64,000 bases of DNA. It comes from Chloroflexi bacterium HGW-Chloroflexi-6. GTDB taxonomy: Bacteria > Chloroflexota > Anaerolineae > Anaerolineales > Villigracilaceae. This document shows positions 29,703 to 39,351 of this stretch, one piece after another. Both the position numbers and the translations under genes were made by a program. How positions within the stretch are numbered: the first letter of the stretch is position 1; every line of letters starts with the position of its first letter. The notes below the pieces were generated by a model, which searched no databases, had not been told where the DNA came from, and worked only from the letters and a program-made list of their open reading frames with translations. The stretch spans positions 1 through 64,000 of the forward strand of contig PHBU01000008.1 of assembly GCA_002840685.1 (NCBI GenBank), given 5' to 3'.

Positions 29703-30157
29703 TCGAAGATTGGATTGACGCACTCACGAAAGTTTGGGAAGTGGAAGATGGCAAGGGAAGCAGAGTCACAGCTTACCGCCTGTTCGAGCGTGACGATATT
29801 CCAGAAACCATCCCGCTCGACATCCCAACCGCGTTGACGTTCTTTGACAATGTCGATTTTGAATATAGCCAGGGCGGGCCGTCACTCGCATTTTGGCGCG
29901 GGACGGTTGAGTTTAACCTGACACCTGACCTGGATAAGCGGCGCATTCCGTATGTGCTGCGCTACATCAAGCGGATTATGGTGGCCGCGGCCGGCAACAT
30001 TACGTTGGGAAACCGGGTGAATTATATGATCCTGGACCCAAGCGCAAGCATTGAAATGACCGTGCTGCAATATGGCAACGCTGGCCAGGAGCATTTGGGC
30101 CTGGTGGCCAAGTGGATCGTGAAAGAAACGATACAAGGATTGGTGGTGACAGGATGA
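29699..30157 (+). CDS. Probable tail terminator/completion protein, 152 residues
   Basis: Starts at the previous stop. The alpha/beta composition and the closing LGLVAKWIVKETIQGLVVTG fit tail-terminator proteins that cap the tail tube. The assignment rests mainly on gene order (joining protein, this gene, tube protein). Confidence 0.5.
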   Translation: MIEDWIDALTKVWEVEDGKGSRVTAYRLFERDDIPETIPLDIPTALTFFDNVDFEYSQGGPSLAFWRGTVEFNLTPDLDKRRIPYVLRYIKRIMVAAAGNITLGNRVNYMILDPSASIEMTVLQYGNAGQEHLGLVAKWIVKETIQGLVVTG

Positions 30158-30333
30158 AAGAAAAAGCAATCATTTACGTGTTTGTTGGCGATGGCCTGGG
30201 TGTTCCGGGCCTGGCGCATGAAATCACCCAGGCGCAAGCCGATGCTGATGGCGTCGGTGAGCTGCTGACGCAGTGCATCAGCCTGGGAGTCTATGTTGAA
30301 AAGACGGTCGGAAAGACCGTAAAGGAGAAGTAA
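30154..30333 (+). CDS. Small virion-region protein, 59 residues
   Basis: The ATG overlaps the previous stop. A product with a beta start (AIIYVFVGDGLGVPGL) and a helix (EITQAQADADGVGELL). It ends one base before the tube gene. Unassigned. Confidence 0.5.
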   Translation: MKEKAIIYVFVGDGLGVPGLAHEITQAQADADGVGELLTQCISLGVYVEKTVGKTVKEK

Positions 30334-30334
30334 G

Positions 30335-31363
30335 ATGGGCGACCGTTTTTTTAGCAAGGTACAGTTTGGCAAGGAAAACCCGGCTGCGCGCGGCACGCCG
30401 GTGGTTGCAACCCGCATGTTTGTGGGCGGGCAGGTTTCGGCGCTGACCCAGCACAAACGCCCGCGCAAGATCTCTGAAGACATCGGCCTGCGCACGGGTG
30501 GCACGCGCAAAGTGGTTGACCAGTATTTGGTCAACGAGTCACTTTCCATCCCGGATGGGTACTTCCAGGCTTTGCTGCCGATCTTCGGCTGCGGTCTGAA
30601 GGGTGCCGTGACGGCTACTGAAACCACAGCCGGGCAGGCTGATTATTTGTGGGATTTCACCCCCGGCCAGGCGTTCAATGGGTCGAATGCCCCGGACTGC
30701 CTGACGATTGAGAAGGGTGACAACACCCAGGCGTTTGAGTGCGAATATGCAATGTTCCAGCGTGTGCGCATTTCTGGCCAGGTGGCACAGGGCGCTGAGG
30801 GTGCCCCGGTTGCGATCGAATCCGAGTATTTCGCCAGGCAGTGGACGCCGACCACCTTTACCGGTTCGATTGCCCTGCCGGTAACAACTTCGATGAATGC
30901 CAAGCTGGCCAGGCTGTACCAGGATACGAGCTGGGCCGGGTTGGGTGGAACTGAGCTGGCCAACATTTTGCGCCGGTTCGAGATCGATCTGATGTTTGGG
31001 CCTTACCCGAAGTTTGCTGGCAGCGCTGCCAAAACGTTTAACTCGCATGGCGAGGGGCTGATCGGCGGGCAGATCGCGCTGACGATCGAAGGCGGCACCG
31101 ACGCGGATGCGATTTGGGACAAACTGAACAGCGACACCCAGGCTTTGAGCTTTTTGCGCCTGGCGATCAACGGGCCGCAAATCGGGACCGGCACCACGCA
31201 CAGCCTGATTGTTGACATGGCTGGCACTTACGATGAAGTTACGCCACTGGCCGAGGAAGACCGCGGCAACAACCTGCACACGGTGCTGTTCACCAGTTTG
31301 TATGACCCGACCGGTGCCAAAGAGATCGGTGTGAAGGTGACCACCGATCGCAACACTTACTAA
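30335..31363 (+). CDS. Major tail tube protein
   Basis: The 342-residue product is rich in Gly, Thr and beta strands (KVQFGKENPAARGTPVVATR, PDCLTIEKGDNTQAFECEYA, VRISGQVAQGAEGAPVAIES), the usual signature of siphovirus tube proteins. It lies just before the frameshifted chaperone pair and tape measure, the conserved order. A ribosome-binding site (AAGGAGAAG) precedes it. Confidence 0.82.
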   Translation: MGDRFFSKVQFGKENPAARGTPVVATRMFVGGQVSALTQHKRPRKISEDIGLRTGGTRKVVDQYLVNESLSIPDGYFQALLPIFGCGLKGAVTATETTAGQADYLWDFTPGQAFNGSNAPDCLTIEKGDNTQAFECEYAMFQRVRISGQVAQGAEGAPVAIESEYFARQWTPTTFTGSIALPVTTSMNAKLARLYQDTSWAGLGGTELANILRRFEIDLMFGPYPKFAGSAAKTFNSHGEGLIGGQIALTIEGGTDADAIWDKLNSDTQALSFLRLAINGPQIGTGTTHSLIVDMAGTYDEVTPLAEEDRGNNLHTVLFTSLYDPTGAKEIGVKVTTDRNTY

Positions 31364-31405
31364 ATCAGGTTTCCGCTGTTGTGGCGGAAGGGAGAAACTG
31401 AGCAC

Positions 31406-31822
31406 ATGAAAATCGAGATCCCGAAGATCGTAAGGCCGCTGCCGCTGGCTGATTATGCCCCGGAGTATGGCGAGGCTGTTTTACAGGTGTGGGTCAACCC
31501 GCCGAAGGCGCTCAAAGACGAAATGCAAGCCTGTCTTGTATTGACTGAGAGTGTGCTTGAAGAACTGCGTAAACTGAAAGGCCCGGAGCATAAAGCGAAA
31601 CGGGCAGAGCTATCTGCAAAGATGGATGAGATCGGTGAGCAGATCATTGGCTGGTTGAGCAAGTTGTGGAGCCAGGGACCGGAAGCCACCCGGCTGAGCA
31701 TTGAGGATGTGAAAGCCCTGATCGATAACACCCGTGAGAATGACCCGGTTTTGTACCCGTGGATCGTAAAGCGCAGCTGGACCATGATTTTGGAGTATCG
31801 GGCTGGCGTAAAAAAAAAATAG
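31406..31822 (+). CDS. Tail assembly chaperone, frame-0 product (gpG-like)
   Basis: The 138-residue product begins after GGGAGAAAC. It is helical and charged, ends in YRAGVKKK at a TAG, and directly precedes a run of ten A residues (31810-31819). This is the standard site of -1 frameshifting that makes the longer gpGT chaperone. gpG and gpGT bind the tape measure during tail assembly. Confidence 0.82.
   Translation: MKIEIPKIVRPLPLADYAPEYGEAVLQVWVNPPKALKDEMQACLVLTESVLEELRKLKGPEHKAKRAELSAKMDEIGEQIIGWLSKLWSQGPEATRLSIEDVKALIDNTRENDPVLYPWIVKRSWTMILEYRAGVKKK
31810..31819 (+). other. Programmed -1 frameshift site (A10)
   Basis: Ten consecutive A residues read as codons GTA-AAA-AAA-AAA before the TAG. 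Slippage by one base joins the gpG and gpT frames. Confidence 0.8.
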
Positions 31823-32082
31823 AAGCTGACCTGGATGAGCTGGCGGAAACGGGCAAGACAACCAACCCATATTTGTCCCGGATTTTGCTGGCTCAGCATA
31901 TCAACCAGGCCAGCGGGGGCGCGGTGATCGCGCCCTGGGATGTGCAAGAACTGCCCGATGATTGGCTGGATGCGTTTCGACTGTTTGGAACAAGCTTGCG
32001 AGATCGAATGAAAGTCAAGCAGATCATCGACAAAAAGAAACAAGATTGGTTGAGCAAGTTCAAACATTACAGGAAAAACTAA
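31819..32082 (+). CDS. Tail assembly chaperone, -1 frame extension (gpT-like)
   Basis: After -1 slippage on the A-run, reading continues KKK-IEADLDELAETGKT and on to HYRKN at 32082, adding about 88 residues to give a fusion of about 225. This frame has no good start of its own (an ATG at 31759 lies inside gpG with no ribosome-binding site). The next gene, three bases later, is the tape measure. Confidence 0.8.
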   Translation: MEADLDELAETGKTTNPYLSRILLAQHINQASGGAVIAPWDVQELPDDWLDAFRLFGTSLRDRMKVKQIIDKKKQDWLSKFKHYRKN

Positions 32083-32085
32083 CTG

Positions 32086-33744
32086 ATGGCATCACAGAGC
32101 GTTTTGCAGATCATCTTACGGGTGACAAAAGAAGGCCAGGGGGCGCGTGAAGCCGCGCGCGAGGCCAAAGAGCTAAAGGGCACCCTGAATGAGCTGGGGC
32201 TGGGGTCTTTGGCATCCGTATCTGCTTTGGGCGCACTGAGTGGGGCTGTGATCGCGCTGGCTGGCTTTACCAAGCAGGCGATGCAAACCACGGTCGATTA
32301 TGCGACCGAGGTGAAAAATCTCAAAAATATCACAAACGAATCGGCGGAGGAAACCAGCAGAGTCATTCAGGTGATGGATGACTTTGAAGTGAAGACTGCC
32401 GATCTGATGGCTGCACAAAAGAAACTTTCTGAGCAAGGCCTGAGCCTGAGCATTGATACGCTGGCCAAGTTGAGCGATGAATATGTCAAGCTGGGCAGCG
32501 GCGCTGAGAAAACGCAGTTCCTGGTAGATAACTTTGGCAAGAGCGGCATGAAGCTGGCGAGCGCAATGCAAGCGGGTGGCAAGTCCATTCGTGAAATGTC
32601 AGAAGGAATATCTGACAGCTTAATCATGACCGATAAGGGTATCGAGCAGGCCGAGGAGTACCGCCTGGCGCTTGATGGTTTAAAAGACGAATGGCAAGGG
32701 CTACAAATAACAGCCGTGAGCGATGTCATCCCGGTGGCGTCTCGCCTGATCAGTATGTTCCAAGATTTGATCATCGTTACAAAACAGACTGGCAAGGATT
32801 TCAACATTCTGACCGGTTTCTTCGGCACAGGCTTTGATATTTTCAAACGCTTTGCCGAGATTCGGCTCGATAAAAGTCTGAAGGAAGTATCTGAAATGCA
32901 GGGCGAACTGCGCCGGATGCCAGATGCCATGATGGCTATGGATCAGAGCGCCAAGTCTGCGGATGAATCGCTGGAAGAGTTAGCCGAGACCATGAAAGCG
33001 TTGTCTGACGCCAACAAAGACTTCATCAAAGGCGTCGAAACCATGCAAGGGCTCGAAGACTCTTACGCTGAAAAGGTTCGCACAAACGCTGAAGAGCGCA
33101 AGAAAATTGAGAAGGAAAAAGCCGAGTACATTGCCCAGTATGGCACCTGGAACGTGGCAGAGCTGGCAAAGTTTGACGATGCGCTAAACGAAAACTCTTT
33201 ACAAGCGCAGCAGAACGCCACTGAACAGGAAAAAGCAACCAACCGGGTCATCTTGAGCTACATGGAGCGCAAAATGATGGCCGATGGCGTGCTCGATGAC
33301 AAGGAAGCTGAGTGGCTGCTGCAAAAAGGCGTTGAGTGGGGCATCTATTCAGAGACGGCGATCCAGGCGTTTCGGGATGTGATGGCCGAGGGGAATGAGT
33401 ACATCAATATGCTGAACGGCATTCCATCTGAAATTGTTACCGTGGCGCAGTTCCAGGCACCGGGCGGTGGCGGTGGCAGCGGTGGAATGGCAGCGGCCTA
33501 TGCGAGCGGCACAGACGGCTGGGAAACGGTGCCGGCTGGGTATCCGAATGACAGTTATCCGATCTTCCTGACCAGCGGTGAAAAGTTTGCCGTAATCCCG
33601 CCGGGCGGCGGAGCTGAGACTTTTTCAGGGTTTGGTGGTGGCGGTGGTGGATCTGAGCAGATCGAGGTGGTTGTGCGCCTGGCCGGGGAAGCTGCCACCC
33701 TTTTTGCGCCGACGATTGAGCGCACGATGAAAAGGCGGCGATAG
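32086..33744 (+). CDS. Tail tape measure protein
   Basis: The 552-residue product has an amphipathic start (LQIILRVTKEGQGAREAARE), a hydrophobic stretch (ASVSALGALSGAVIALAGFT), long helices (about 55-400) and a Gly-rich C-terminal part (GGGGGSGGM and GFGGGGGGS) ending basic. It sets tail length. At about 1.5 angstrom per residue it predicts a tail of roughly 80 nm, short for a siphovirus. No lytic domain is visible. Confidence 0.88.
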   Translation: MASQSVLQIILRVTKEGQGAREAAREAKELKGTLNELGLGSLASVSALGALSGAVIALAGFTKQAMQTTVDYATEVKNLKNITNESAEETSRVIQVMDDFEVKTADLMAAQKKLSEQGLSLSIDTLAKLSDEYVKLGSGAEKTQFLVDNFGKSGMKLASAMQAGGKSIREMSEGISDSLIMTDKGIEQAEEYRLALDGLKDEWQGLQITAVSDVIPVASRLISMFQDLIIVTKQTGKDFNILTGFFGTGFDIFKRFAEIRLDKSLKEVSEMQGELRRMPDAMMAMDQSAKSADESLEELAETMKALSDANKDFIKGVETMQGLEDSYAEKVRTNAEERKKIEKEKAEYIAQYGTWNVAELAKFDDALNENSLQAQQNATEQEKATNRVILSYMERKMMADGVLDDKEAEWLLQKGVEWGIYSETAIQAFRDVMAEGNEYINMLNGIPSEIVTVAQFQAPGGGGGSGGMAAAYASGTDGWETVPAGYPNDSYPIFLTSGEKFAVIPPGGGAETFSGFGGGGGGSEQIEVVVRLAGEAATLFAPTIERTMKRRR

Positions 33745-35304
33745 ATGGCACGCTGGGATGATGGTGGAGTCTGGGATGACGGCGGGGTCTGGGATACGAT
33801 CGCTGCCGATGATCTCAACCTGCTTTGGGCCATCCGGGTGGATTGGGCCAATACTGGCGCAATCTCAACCACCAACGAATGGCAGCGGGCCGTGCATGTC
33901 GAGTATGAAAACGGCCGTCTTGATTACCTGAACATCACCGGTGATGAAGACGAGCGCGAGGCAACTGGCTTTTATTACGTCGAGCCAGGCCGCGGCACGG
34001 TGGTGCTGGATAACAGCGACGATCGCTACAACCCGCGCAACACTGCCAGCCCGCTGTACCCCAACGTGCAGCGCGGGCGGCTGATCCAGGTGGCGGTCAT
34101 GAACGGTGTGTTGGGCGTCGAGCGCAAGCGCTTTACCGGCTACATCGACAACATCACCCTGAACTACGAAAACGAGACGGCCACGATCAGCATGGTTGGG
34201 CCGTTGATCAAGCTGGCCAAGACAGACACCAACATCGGTTTGCAGCAAACCATCAAGATCTCTGCGGCGATCGGGTTGATCCTGGATGATGTTGAATGGC
34301 CAGCAGCGCTGGGCCGAAACATTGAAGGGACCAGTGATGATCTGTCTTACTGGTGGACGCGCGGCCAGCGGGCTTTGACTGAGCTGCGCCAGCTGGCAGA
34401 TGGAGATCTGGGCACGCTGTTCTGCGCGGGAGATGGGGCGCTGACGTTTTACACGCGCAACCACGCGAGCAGCGTGGTTGCCAACCTGACCGAGGCCGAT
34501 GTCAGCAAGAATATTCAAAACCCTGCGCCCTGGGATGTGATCTGCAATTACATCGATGCGACGGTGCGCCCGCTGCAAGTGCAAGCAACGGGCACGCTTT
34601 GGGAGCTGGTCAATGAAAAGCCTTATCTGGCGCCTGGCGAACAAAAAGAATATTTCTGCCCGCTTCAGTACAACGGCGAGGAATGCCCGGCCGACAATAT
34701 TGTCACACCGGTGGCCACAACCGATTATGGGGCCAATACGGCGCAGGATGGCAGCGGCACGGACAAGACGGCTAATTTCAGCGTGGCGCTGACCGATCTG
34801 GGGATCAAGGTCAAGCTGGTTGTGACGAATAACGGCGGGGTTGGCGAGGGCGCTTATCTGCAAAGCCTGAAGGTGCGCGGCGATGCGATCACCACTCCCA
34901 ACCCGGTAACGCTGCACCGGCAGGATGACACCAGCATTGCGAACTATGGCCGGCTGCGGTTCAAGTACACATCTGACTGGCTGCAAAACTTGAATGTGGG
35001 CGAGTCGATCGCGGATCTGCTGAAGCTGATCTTGACCAACGAAATGGGCTTTGTCGTTGTCGAGATCGATAGCAACCCGGATTTACAGTTTGCAGCTGGC
35101 TTGTTCGATGATATCGGCGTTGACTTCACCAGGCTGGGATATTCGCAGTCGATGAGAGTGGCGCATTATTCTGACCGCTGGACAAGCCCGACCGGGCAGT
35201 CTGTGCTGACAACAATGAAACTTGAGCCACCGGTGACGGACGGCGGCGATTACTTCCGGTTTGATGAGAATGAGCTGGATGTGGATGCTTTGTTTGGTCC
35301 GTAG
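33745..35304 (+). CDS. Tail tip / distal tail protein, 519 residues
   Basis: Starts directly after the tape measure stop. Begins with a duplicated WDDGGVWDDGGVWD. A domain with YYVEPGRGTVVLDNSDDRYNP and VERKRFTGYIDNITLNYEN is typical of phage tail proteins at the hub (Dit/Tal-like). The C-terminal half is beta-rich. It is the likely hub or distal tail subunit to which fibres attach. Confidence 0.7.
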   Translation: MARWDDGGVWDDGGVWDTIAADDLNLLWAIRVDWANTGAISTTNEWQRAVHVEYENGRLDYLNITGDEDEREATGFYYVEPGRGTVVLDNSDDRYNPRNTASPLYPNVQRGRLIQVAVMNGVLGVERKRFTGYIDNITLNYENETATISMVGPLIKLAKTDTNIGLQQTIKISAAIGLILDDVEWPAALGRNIEGTSDDLSYWWTRGQRALTELRQLADGDLGTLFCAGDGALTFYTRNHASSVVANLTEADVSKNIQNPAPWDVICNYIDATVRPLQVQATGTLWELVNEKPYLAPGEQKEYFCPLQYNGEECPADNIVTPVATTDYGANTAQDGSGTDKTANFSVALTDLGIKVKLVVTNNGGVGEGAYLQSLKVRGDAITTPNPVTLHRQDDTSIANYGRLRFKYTSDWLQNLNVGESIADLLKLILTNEMGFVVVEIDSNPDLQFAAGLFDDIGVDFTRLGYSQSMRVAHYSDRWTSPTGQSVLTTMKLEPPVTDGGDYFRFDENELDVDALFGP

Positions 35305-35316
35305 AAAGAAGGACGC

Positions 35317-35805
35317 ATGGAAAAGTTATTGGATGGCGACGATCGCGCAAAAGAAATGGGCTACCCGGATTATGAGTCTTTCCTGACTCAGCACCCGCTG
35401 CGGGCCCGGCGCGGTTTGTTGGGGCCAAGGTTGAAGCCCTGGAACGGCAAAGTGGCCGATGCGCCCGTGCTCCAGGCTCATATCAGCGGGGGCCGCTGGA
35501 TGGTCCAGTGCTGGTGTGGCGCGTACAGCTATGTTGCGGTGCGCAGGCCGATCCACTGGTGCATGGCGTGCGGCAACGGCGCGATCAACGCTGCCCTGCC
35601 GGTAGAGCTGCCAGGTGAAGCCGAGCGGGCTGAGATCGAGCGCATTTTGCTTTTGCGCCCGGTACAAGCCGGGATGAGCGGCGAGCCGACACAGGCCGCC
35701 ATGCAAGCCAACCCACTGGTGCCAGGCCTGCGGCGGGATTGGTTCCCGGGCCAGTCTGTTGATTGGCTGATGGAGATCAACACGGCGAACGGAGTGCAAT
35801 CATGA
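35317..35805 (+). CDS. Zinc-binding tail-region protein, 162 residues
   Basis: A zinc knuckle is suggested by VQCWCGAYSY and WCMACGNGA (CxC...CxxC), in a Pro-rich context (LRRDWFPGQSVDWLMEIN). Small zinc proteins of this kind occur beside tail-tip genes in phages of Gram-positive and related hosts, with unknown role. The end overlaps the next start. Confidence 0.55.
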   Translation: MEKLLDGDDRAKEMGYPDYESFLTQHPLRARRGLLGPRLKPWNGKVADAPVLQAHISGGRWMVQCWCGAYSYVAVRRPIHWCMACGNGAINAALPVELPGEAERAEIERILLLRPVQAGMSGEPTQAAMQANPLVPGLRRDWFPGQSVDWLMEINTANGVQS

Positions 35806-36458
35806 CCACTTACAACGCTCAGAGCCACGTGGCGATCGGAGATCTGTACACGGCTTCGATGCACAACACTGTGATCGACAACATCCACGCTTTTTGGACC
35901 AATGCGGTCGCCGGTGGAATGCCTTACTGGTCTGCTGCGAACGTTGTGGCGGCGCTGGCCAAGCCGACCGTGCTGAGCCTGCTGACCCACAACGGGACGA
36001 TACCCGTATGGCTGAATAAAGGCACGGCGCACCAGGTGCTGCGAGTCAATTCGGCCGGGACCGGTCTGGAATTTGGCAGCGGCGGCGTGAAGGCTTTTTC
36101 ACATGCCAATGCGACATCGTACAGCTATTCAACCGCAACCTGGCGCGATATGCCCAACAGCAGCGTGAGCGTCACCGTGGATGTGACTTCGACGCTGATC
36201 GTTATCGCATTCATCAAGATGTTTGGAACGGGCACCTATGGCTTTTTCGATGCCAAGTTCAACATAGACGGCACGGACCAGGACAACTTTGCGATCGGCC
36301 ACACTTACAACATCAACAATGTGGACACCCTGCCCATGATCGGCATCAAAACGGGCGTGACGGCCGGGTCGAAAACGGTCAAGATCCGTGAGTATTGTTC
36401 AGCTGCTGGTTATACGGTCGATGCCAAGGGCTTTATTGGGCTTGTGATACCGGAGTAA
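35802..36458 (+). CDS. Tail fibre-type protein, 218 residues
   Basis: An N-terminal attachment-like helix region (AIGDLYTASMHNTVIDNIHAF) is followed by a connector (HQVLRVNSAGTGLEFGSGGV) and a beta-sandwich end (TLIVIAFIKMFGTGTYGF). The connector motif is the common spacer of phage fibres and virion proteins. First of a series of fibre or tip proteins. Confidence 0.65.
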   Translation: MTTYNAQSHVAIGDLYTASMHNTVIDNIHAFWTNAVAGGMPYWSAANVVAALAKPTVLSLLTHNGTIPVWLNKGTAHQVLRVNSAGTGLEFGSGGVKAFSHANATSYSYSTATWRDMPNSSVSVTVDVTSTLIVIAFIKMFGTGTYGFFDAKFNIDGTDQDNFAIGHTYNINNVDTLPMIGIKTGVTAGSKTVKIREYCSAAGYTVDAKGFIGLVIPE

Positions 36459-36470
36459 TGGAGATCTTCG

Positions 36471-37211
36471 ATGGAAACTTTCAGCAGATTGACGCCTGGC
36501 GTTACCCAGGTCAAGGCCGATCAGATCAACGTTATTTATGACGCGCTCGAAAGCCTGAACAAAGGCTGGATCGAAATACCCAGCACATGGGTGTATGCCA
36601 GTTCGACCACCGTTACTGTGGACACAGATGCGACCGCGCGCTACAAGAAAGGCTGGCGGGTGCGGTTCAAGCAGGGCGGCGCATATCAGTATTATGTGAT
36701 GACCATCGTTGCGGCAACACTGCTTACCCTGGACGGCGGCACGGTGACAGTTGCCAATGCGGCCATCACTGATGTGGCGATATCTCCGATCTTGGACCCG
36801 GTTGGGTTCCCGGATTACTTTGATTTTGTGCCTTCCTGGACGAACTTTACCCCTGGCGATGCCACGATCACGGCGCGCAAATGGTTTACTGGCAAAACGC
36901 TCGATTTTGAAATTTATGTTGTGCTTGGTGGAACATCATCGGTTTCTGCTTCAGGCCCGATCACATTTGTTGCGCCGGCCACGCTGGCTGCTGGCGCGGG
37001 TTACACGGTTCCGGTTGGGCAGTGCCTGATGTTTGACAGCGGCACGAGGTATCAAGGCGTTGTGAAAATAGCATCATCCACCACGCTTGGGATCCATGCG
37101 GTTTTTACCGCGTCAACCTACGCATCACTATCAGACACCACCAGCTCAGTTCCTTTCACCTGGGCAACTGCGGACCGGCTGGAAATCAAGGGCAGCATTA
37201 CCTGGGCATAG
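36471..37211 (+). CDS. Tail fibre-type protein, 246 residues
   Basis: The N-terminus (FSRLTPGVTQVKADQINVIY) parallels that of the preceding protein. It is followed by VTVDTDATARYKKGWRVRFK and a beta-rich end, a layout common to fibre or baseplate proteins. It probably forms part of the host-recognition tip. Confidence 0.6.
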   Translation: METFSRLTPGVTQVKADQINVIYDALESLNKGWIEIPSTWVYASSTTVTVDTDATARYKKGWRVRFKQGGAYQYYVMTIVAATLLTLDGGTVTVANAAITDVAISPILDPVGFPDYFDFVPSWTNFTPGDATITARKWFTGKTLDFEIYVVLGGTSSVSASGPITFVAPATLAAGAGYTVPVGQCLMFDSGTRYQGVVKIASSTTLGIHAVFTASTYASLSDTTSSVPFTWATADRLEIKGSITWA

Positions 37212-37220
37212 GAGCACAAG

Positions 37221-37571
37221 ATGGAAACTTATAACTTCCCCGACCATTTACGAGGCGACACTTTCGACGCCATAATTTTCGAGGTGCTGGTGAACAGCGT
37301 GGCGCTGAATTTGACCGGCGCCACCGTGCGCATCGATCTGCGCAAAAATGGCGAACTGTATTATCGGCTCAAAAACAACCCTGGCACGGGCGAAGGCTCA
37401 ATCACCGTTACGGACGCAGCTGCTGGTAAATTCAGGGTTGATGAGCAGATCATCGATATCCCTGGAAATGTTTACAGCCACGATATTGAAATTACACTGG
37501 CCAGCGGCAGGAAGAAAACCTACGCTGGTGGAAGTTGGACGATCAGAGAGGATGTGACCCATGACCGATAA
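37221..37571 (+). CDS. BppU/tip-like beta protein, 116 residues
   Basis: The product matches the BppU N-terminal pattern loosely: RGDTFDAIIFEVLVNSVALN, GATVRIDLRKNG, GSITVTDAAAGKFRVDEQ, YSHDIEITLASG. This fold connects fibres to the baseplate in lactococcal phages. The end overlaps the next gene by 11 bases. Confidence 0.6.
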   Translation: METYNFPDHLRGDTFDAIIFEVLVNSVALNLTGATVRIDLRKNGELYYRLKNNPGTGEGSITVTDAAAGKFRVDEQIIDIPGNVYSHDIEITLASGRKKTYAGGSWTIREDVTHDR

Positions 37572-38019
37572 TGTGACCATCAATGTAAACGAAGGAGCAA
37601 ATCCAGACTGGGATGATGTTGTCAATAAGCCGGCCACGTTTGCTCCTGAAGCGCATACGCAGGCGATATCGACGATCACTGGCTTGCAAGATGAGCTGGA
37701 TGATCTGGCTGATTTCCCTACCGTTCAACGCGCCGCGGGAAATTACACCCTGGCTTTGAGCGATGGCGACACAACGCAACAAGTCACAGCGGCGGCAGTT
37801 ATCACTGTCCCGCTGAATGCGACGGTCGCCTTCCCAATCGGTACGATAATCGCGATCCTGGCAGATACGGTGAGTGCTGTAAGTATTTCAGCAGCTGACG
37901 GGGTGACAATAAAAAGCGAAAACCAGCTTATCCTGAATGCGCGGTATGCAATGGCTGGACTGTTGAAAATTGCGACCGATACCTGGGTAGCGGTTGGAAG
38001 CTTGAGGGTGCCATCATGA
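37561..38019 (+). CDS. Tail-tip protein with short collagen-free connector, 152 residues
   Basis: VTINVNEGANPDWDDVVNKPATFAP is the common fibre connector motif. A coiled segment (ISTITGLQDELDDLADF) and a small beta domain follow. A probable fibre or adaptor for the SGNH protein encoded next. Confidence 0.6.
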   Translation: MTDNVTINVNEGANPDWDDVVNKPATFAPEAHTQAISTITGLQDELDDLADFPTVQRAAGNYTLALSDGDTTQQVTAAAVITVPLNATVAFPIGTIIAILADTVSAVSISAADGVTIKSENQLILNARYAMAGLLKIATDTWVAVGSLRVPS

Positions 38020-38061
38020 TGGCAGGTAAAATAAAACATTTGTCGTTCCAAGGTGGTGGGT

Positions 38062-39282
38062 ATGAATAGGCAAAAGCTTATTTCTTTGTTATCTGGAAGT
38101 AGGCAATCAAATGTTTTTTGGTACCGACTGGCATCAGCTGATCCGGTCATAGTGTATCAACCAATGTTGGCGGCAAGTCAGGCCGCGAGCTATGCCAACC
38201 TAGTTAACCCAGGCACATATGATGCTTTTGCTGGCGTTGCTCCGAGCTGGACAGCGCCTAAAGGCTGGATGACTAACGGAATAACCCAGTACCTGCGCAC
38301 GGGATACACCGCGCCCGGAAGCCAAAATAGAACGATGGCCGTAATGGTTAGCGGTTTTACTGGCGGATTCCCGTTAGGTTCATCTTTGCAACTTGCAAGT
38401 GACGGGTACTCAATCTATCTGAGCGCTGGAACGCTATACGGATTCAACCGAGGGCAGGCGACCAAAGCCCTTTCCGGCACAGTCAATAAAACTATCATCA
38501 TGTCTGGTAATAAGGTTTATCTGGACGGCGTCGATCAAGGCATAACCATTGCCGATAAAACAATCACGGAAACAGAAAACTATTTACTTTGTGTTAAGGG
38601 CGGCGCAAATCCGTTGTTTTTTATGAACTCTGGCTCTATCTTTCGTGCTGGTGCAATGTGGGAAACGACACTGAGTGCAGCCGAAGCGCTGGCAACATCT
38701 AACGCCATGAACGCCCTAATTTATGGCGTTGTTTTTGAAGGCGACAGCCTGACGGACGGTCTACAGCCAGCACCGCAAACACCCTATCCAAACCAGTGTG
38801 TTGATCTGCTAACTGCCTATCCCGATTGGTGGAACATATCAACCAGCGGGCATACCGCCGCCCAGATAGCGACACAGGGCGCGGCGGCTGATGCTCTTTA
38901 CAAATCAAGCTACGGTAAAAATGTCTTTGTTTTGTGGGCTGGGACAAACGACATCTTGAACGGAGTATCGGCTGCCGACACGTTTGCCAGCATTGTTTCG
39001 TCGTGTGCTGGGCGGAAAGCTGCCGGTTTCAAAACCGTTGTTTTGACACTTCACCCAATGGCACACGCGCTGCTATCACCAGCCGAAGAAGTACAAAGAT
39101 TGGCGCTAAATTCGCTCATCAACGCTGGGCACGCAAGCATTGATAAAGTGCGTGACATATCAATTTTGCCAAACCTGCAAAACCCGGCGAATATGACATT
39201 TTTTCAAGACGGTGTACACCTCACGAGCGCAGGCTATGCCGAGGTTGCTGGGCCGGTTGCAGACGACATAATGAGTGTGTAA
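38062..39282 (+). CDS. Tail-tip SGNH/GDSL esterase
   Basis: The ATG at 38062 follows AAGGTGG. The 406-residue product has an N-terminal lectin/LamG-like beta domain (about 40-205, MAVMVSGFTGGFPLGSSLQL) and a C-terminal SGNH hydrolase. The catalytic Ser is in VFEGDSLTDG, the oxyanion Asn in WAGTNDILNG, and the Asp-His pair in FQDGVHLTSAGYAE. Such tip enzymes de-esterify surface glycans, so this protein probably binds and trims the host envelope polymer during adsorption. Confidence 0.85.
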   Translation: MNRQKLISLLSGSRQSNVFWYRLASADPVIVYQPMLAASQAASYANLVNPGTYDAFAGVAPSWTAPKGWMTNGITQYLRTGYTAPGSQNRTMAVMVSGFTGGFPLGSSLQLASDGYSIYLSAGTLYGFNRGQATKALSGTVNKTIIMSGNKVYLDGVDQGITIADKTITETENYLLCVKGGANPLFFMNSGSIFRAGAMWETTLSAAEALATSNAMNALIYGVVFEGDSLTDGLQPAPQTPYPNQCVDLLTAYPDWWNISTSGHTAAQIATQGAAADALYKSSYGKNVFVLWAGTNDILNGVSAADTFASIVSSCAGRKAAGFKTVVLTLHPMAHALLSPAEEVQRLALNSLINAGHASIDKVRDISILPNLQNPANMTFFQDGVHLTSAGYAEVAGPVADDIMSV

Positions 39283-39351
39283 GAGGAATGTTTTACCATC
39301 CGAATAAAAAAAACTTTTACTGCCCGAGCGAAACAACAAAATGAAAATATC

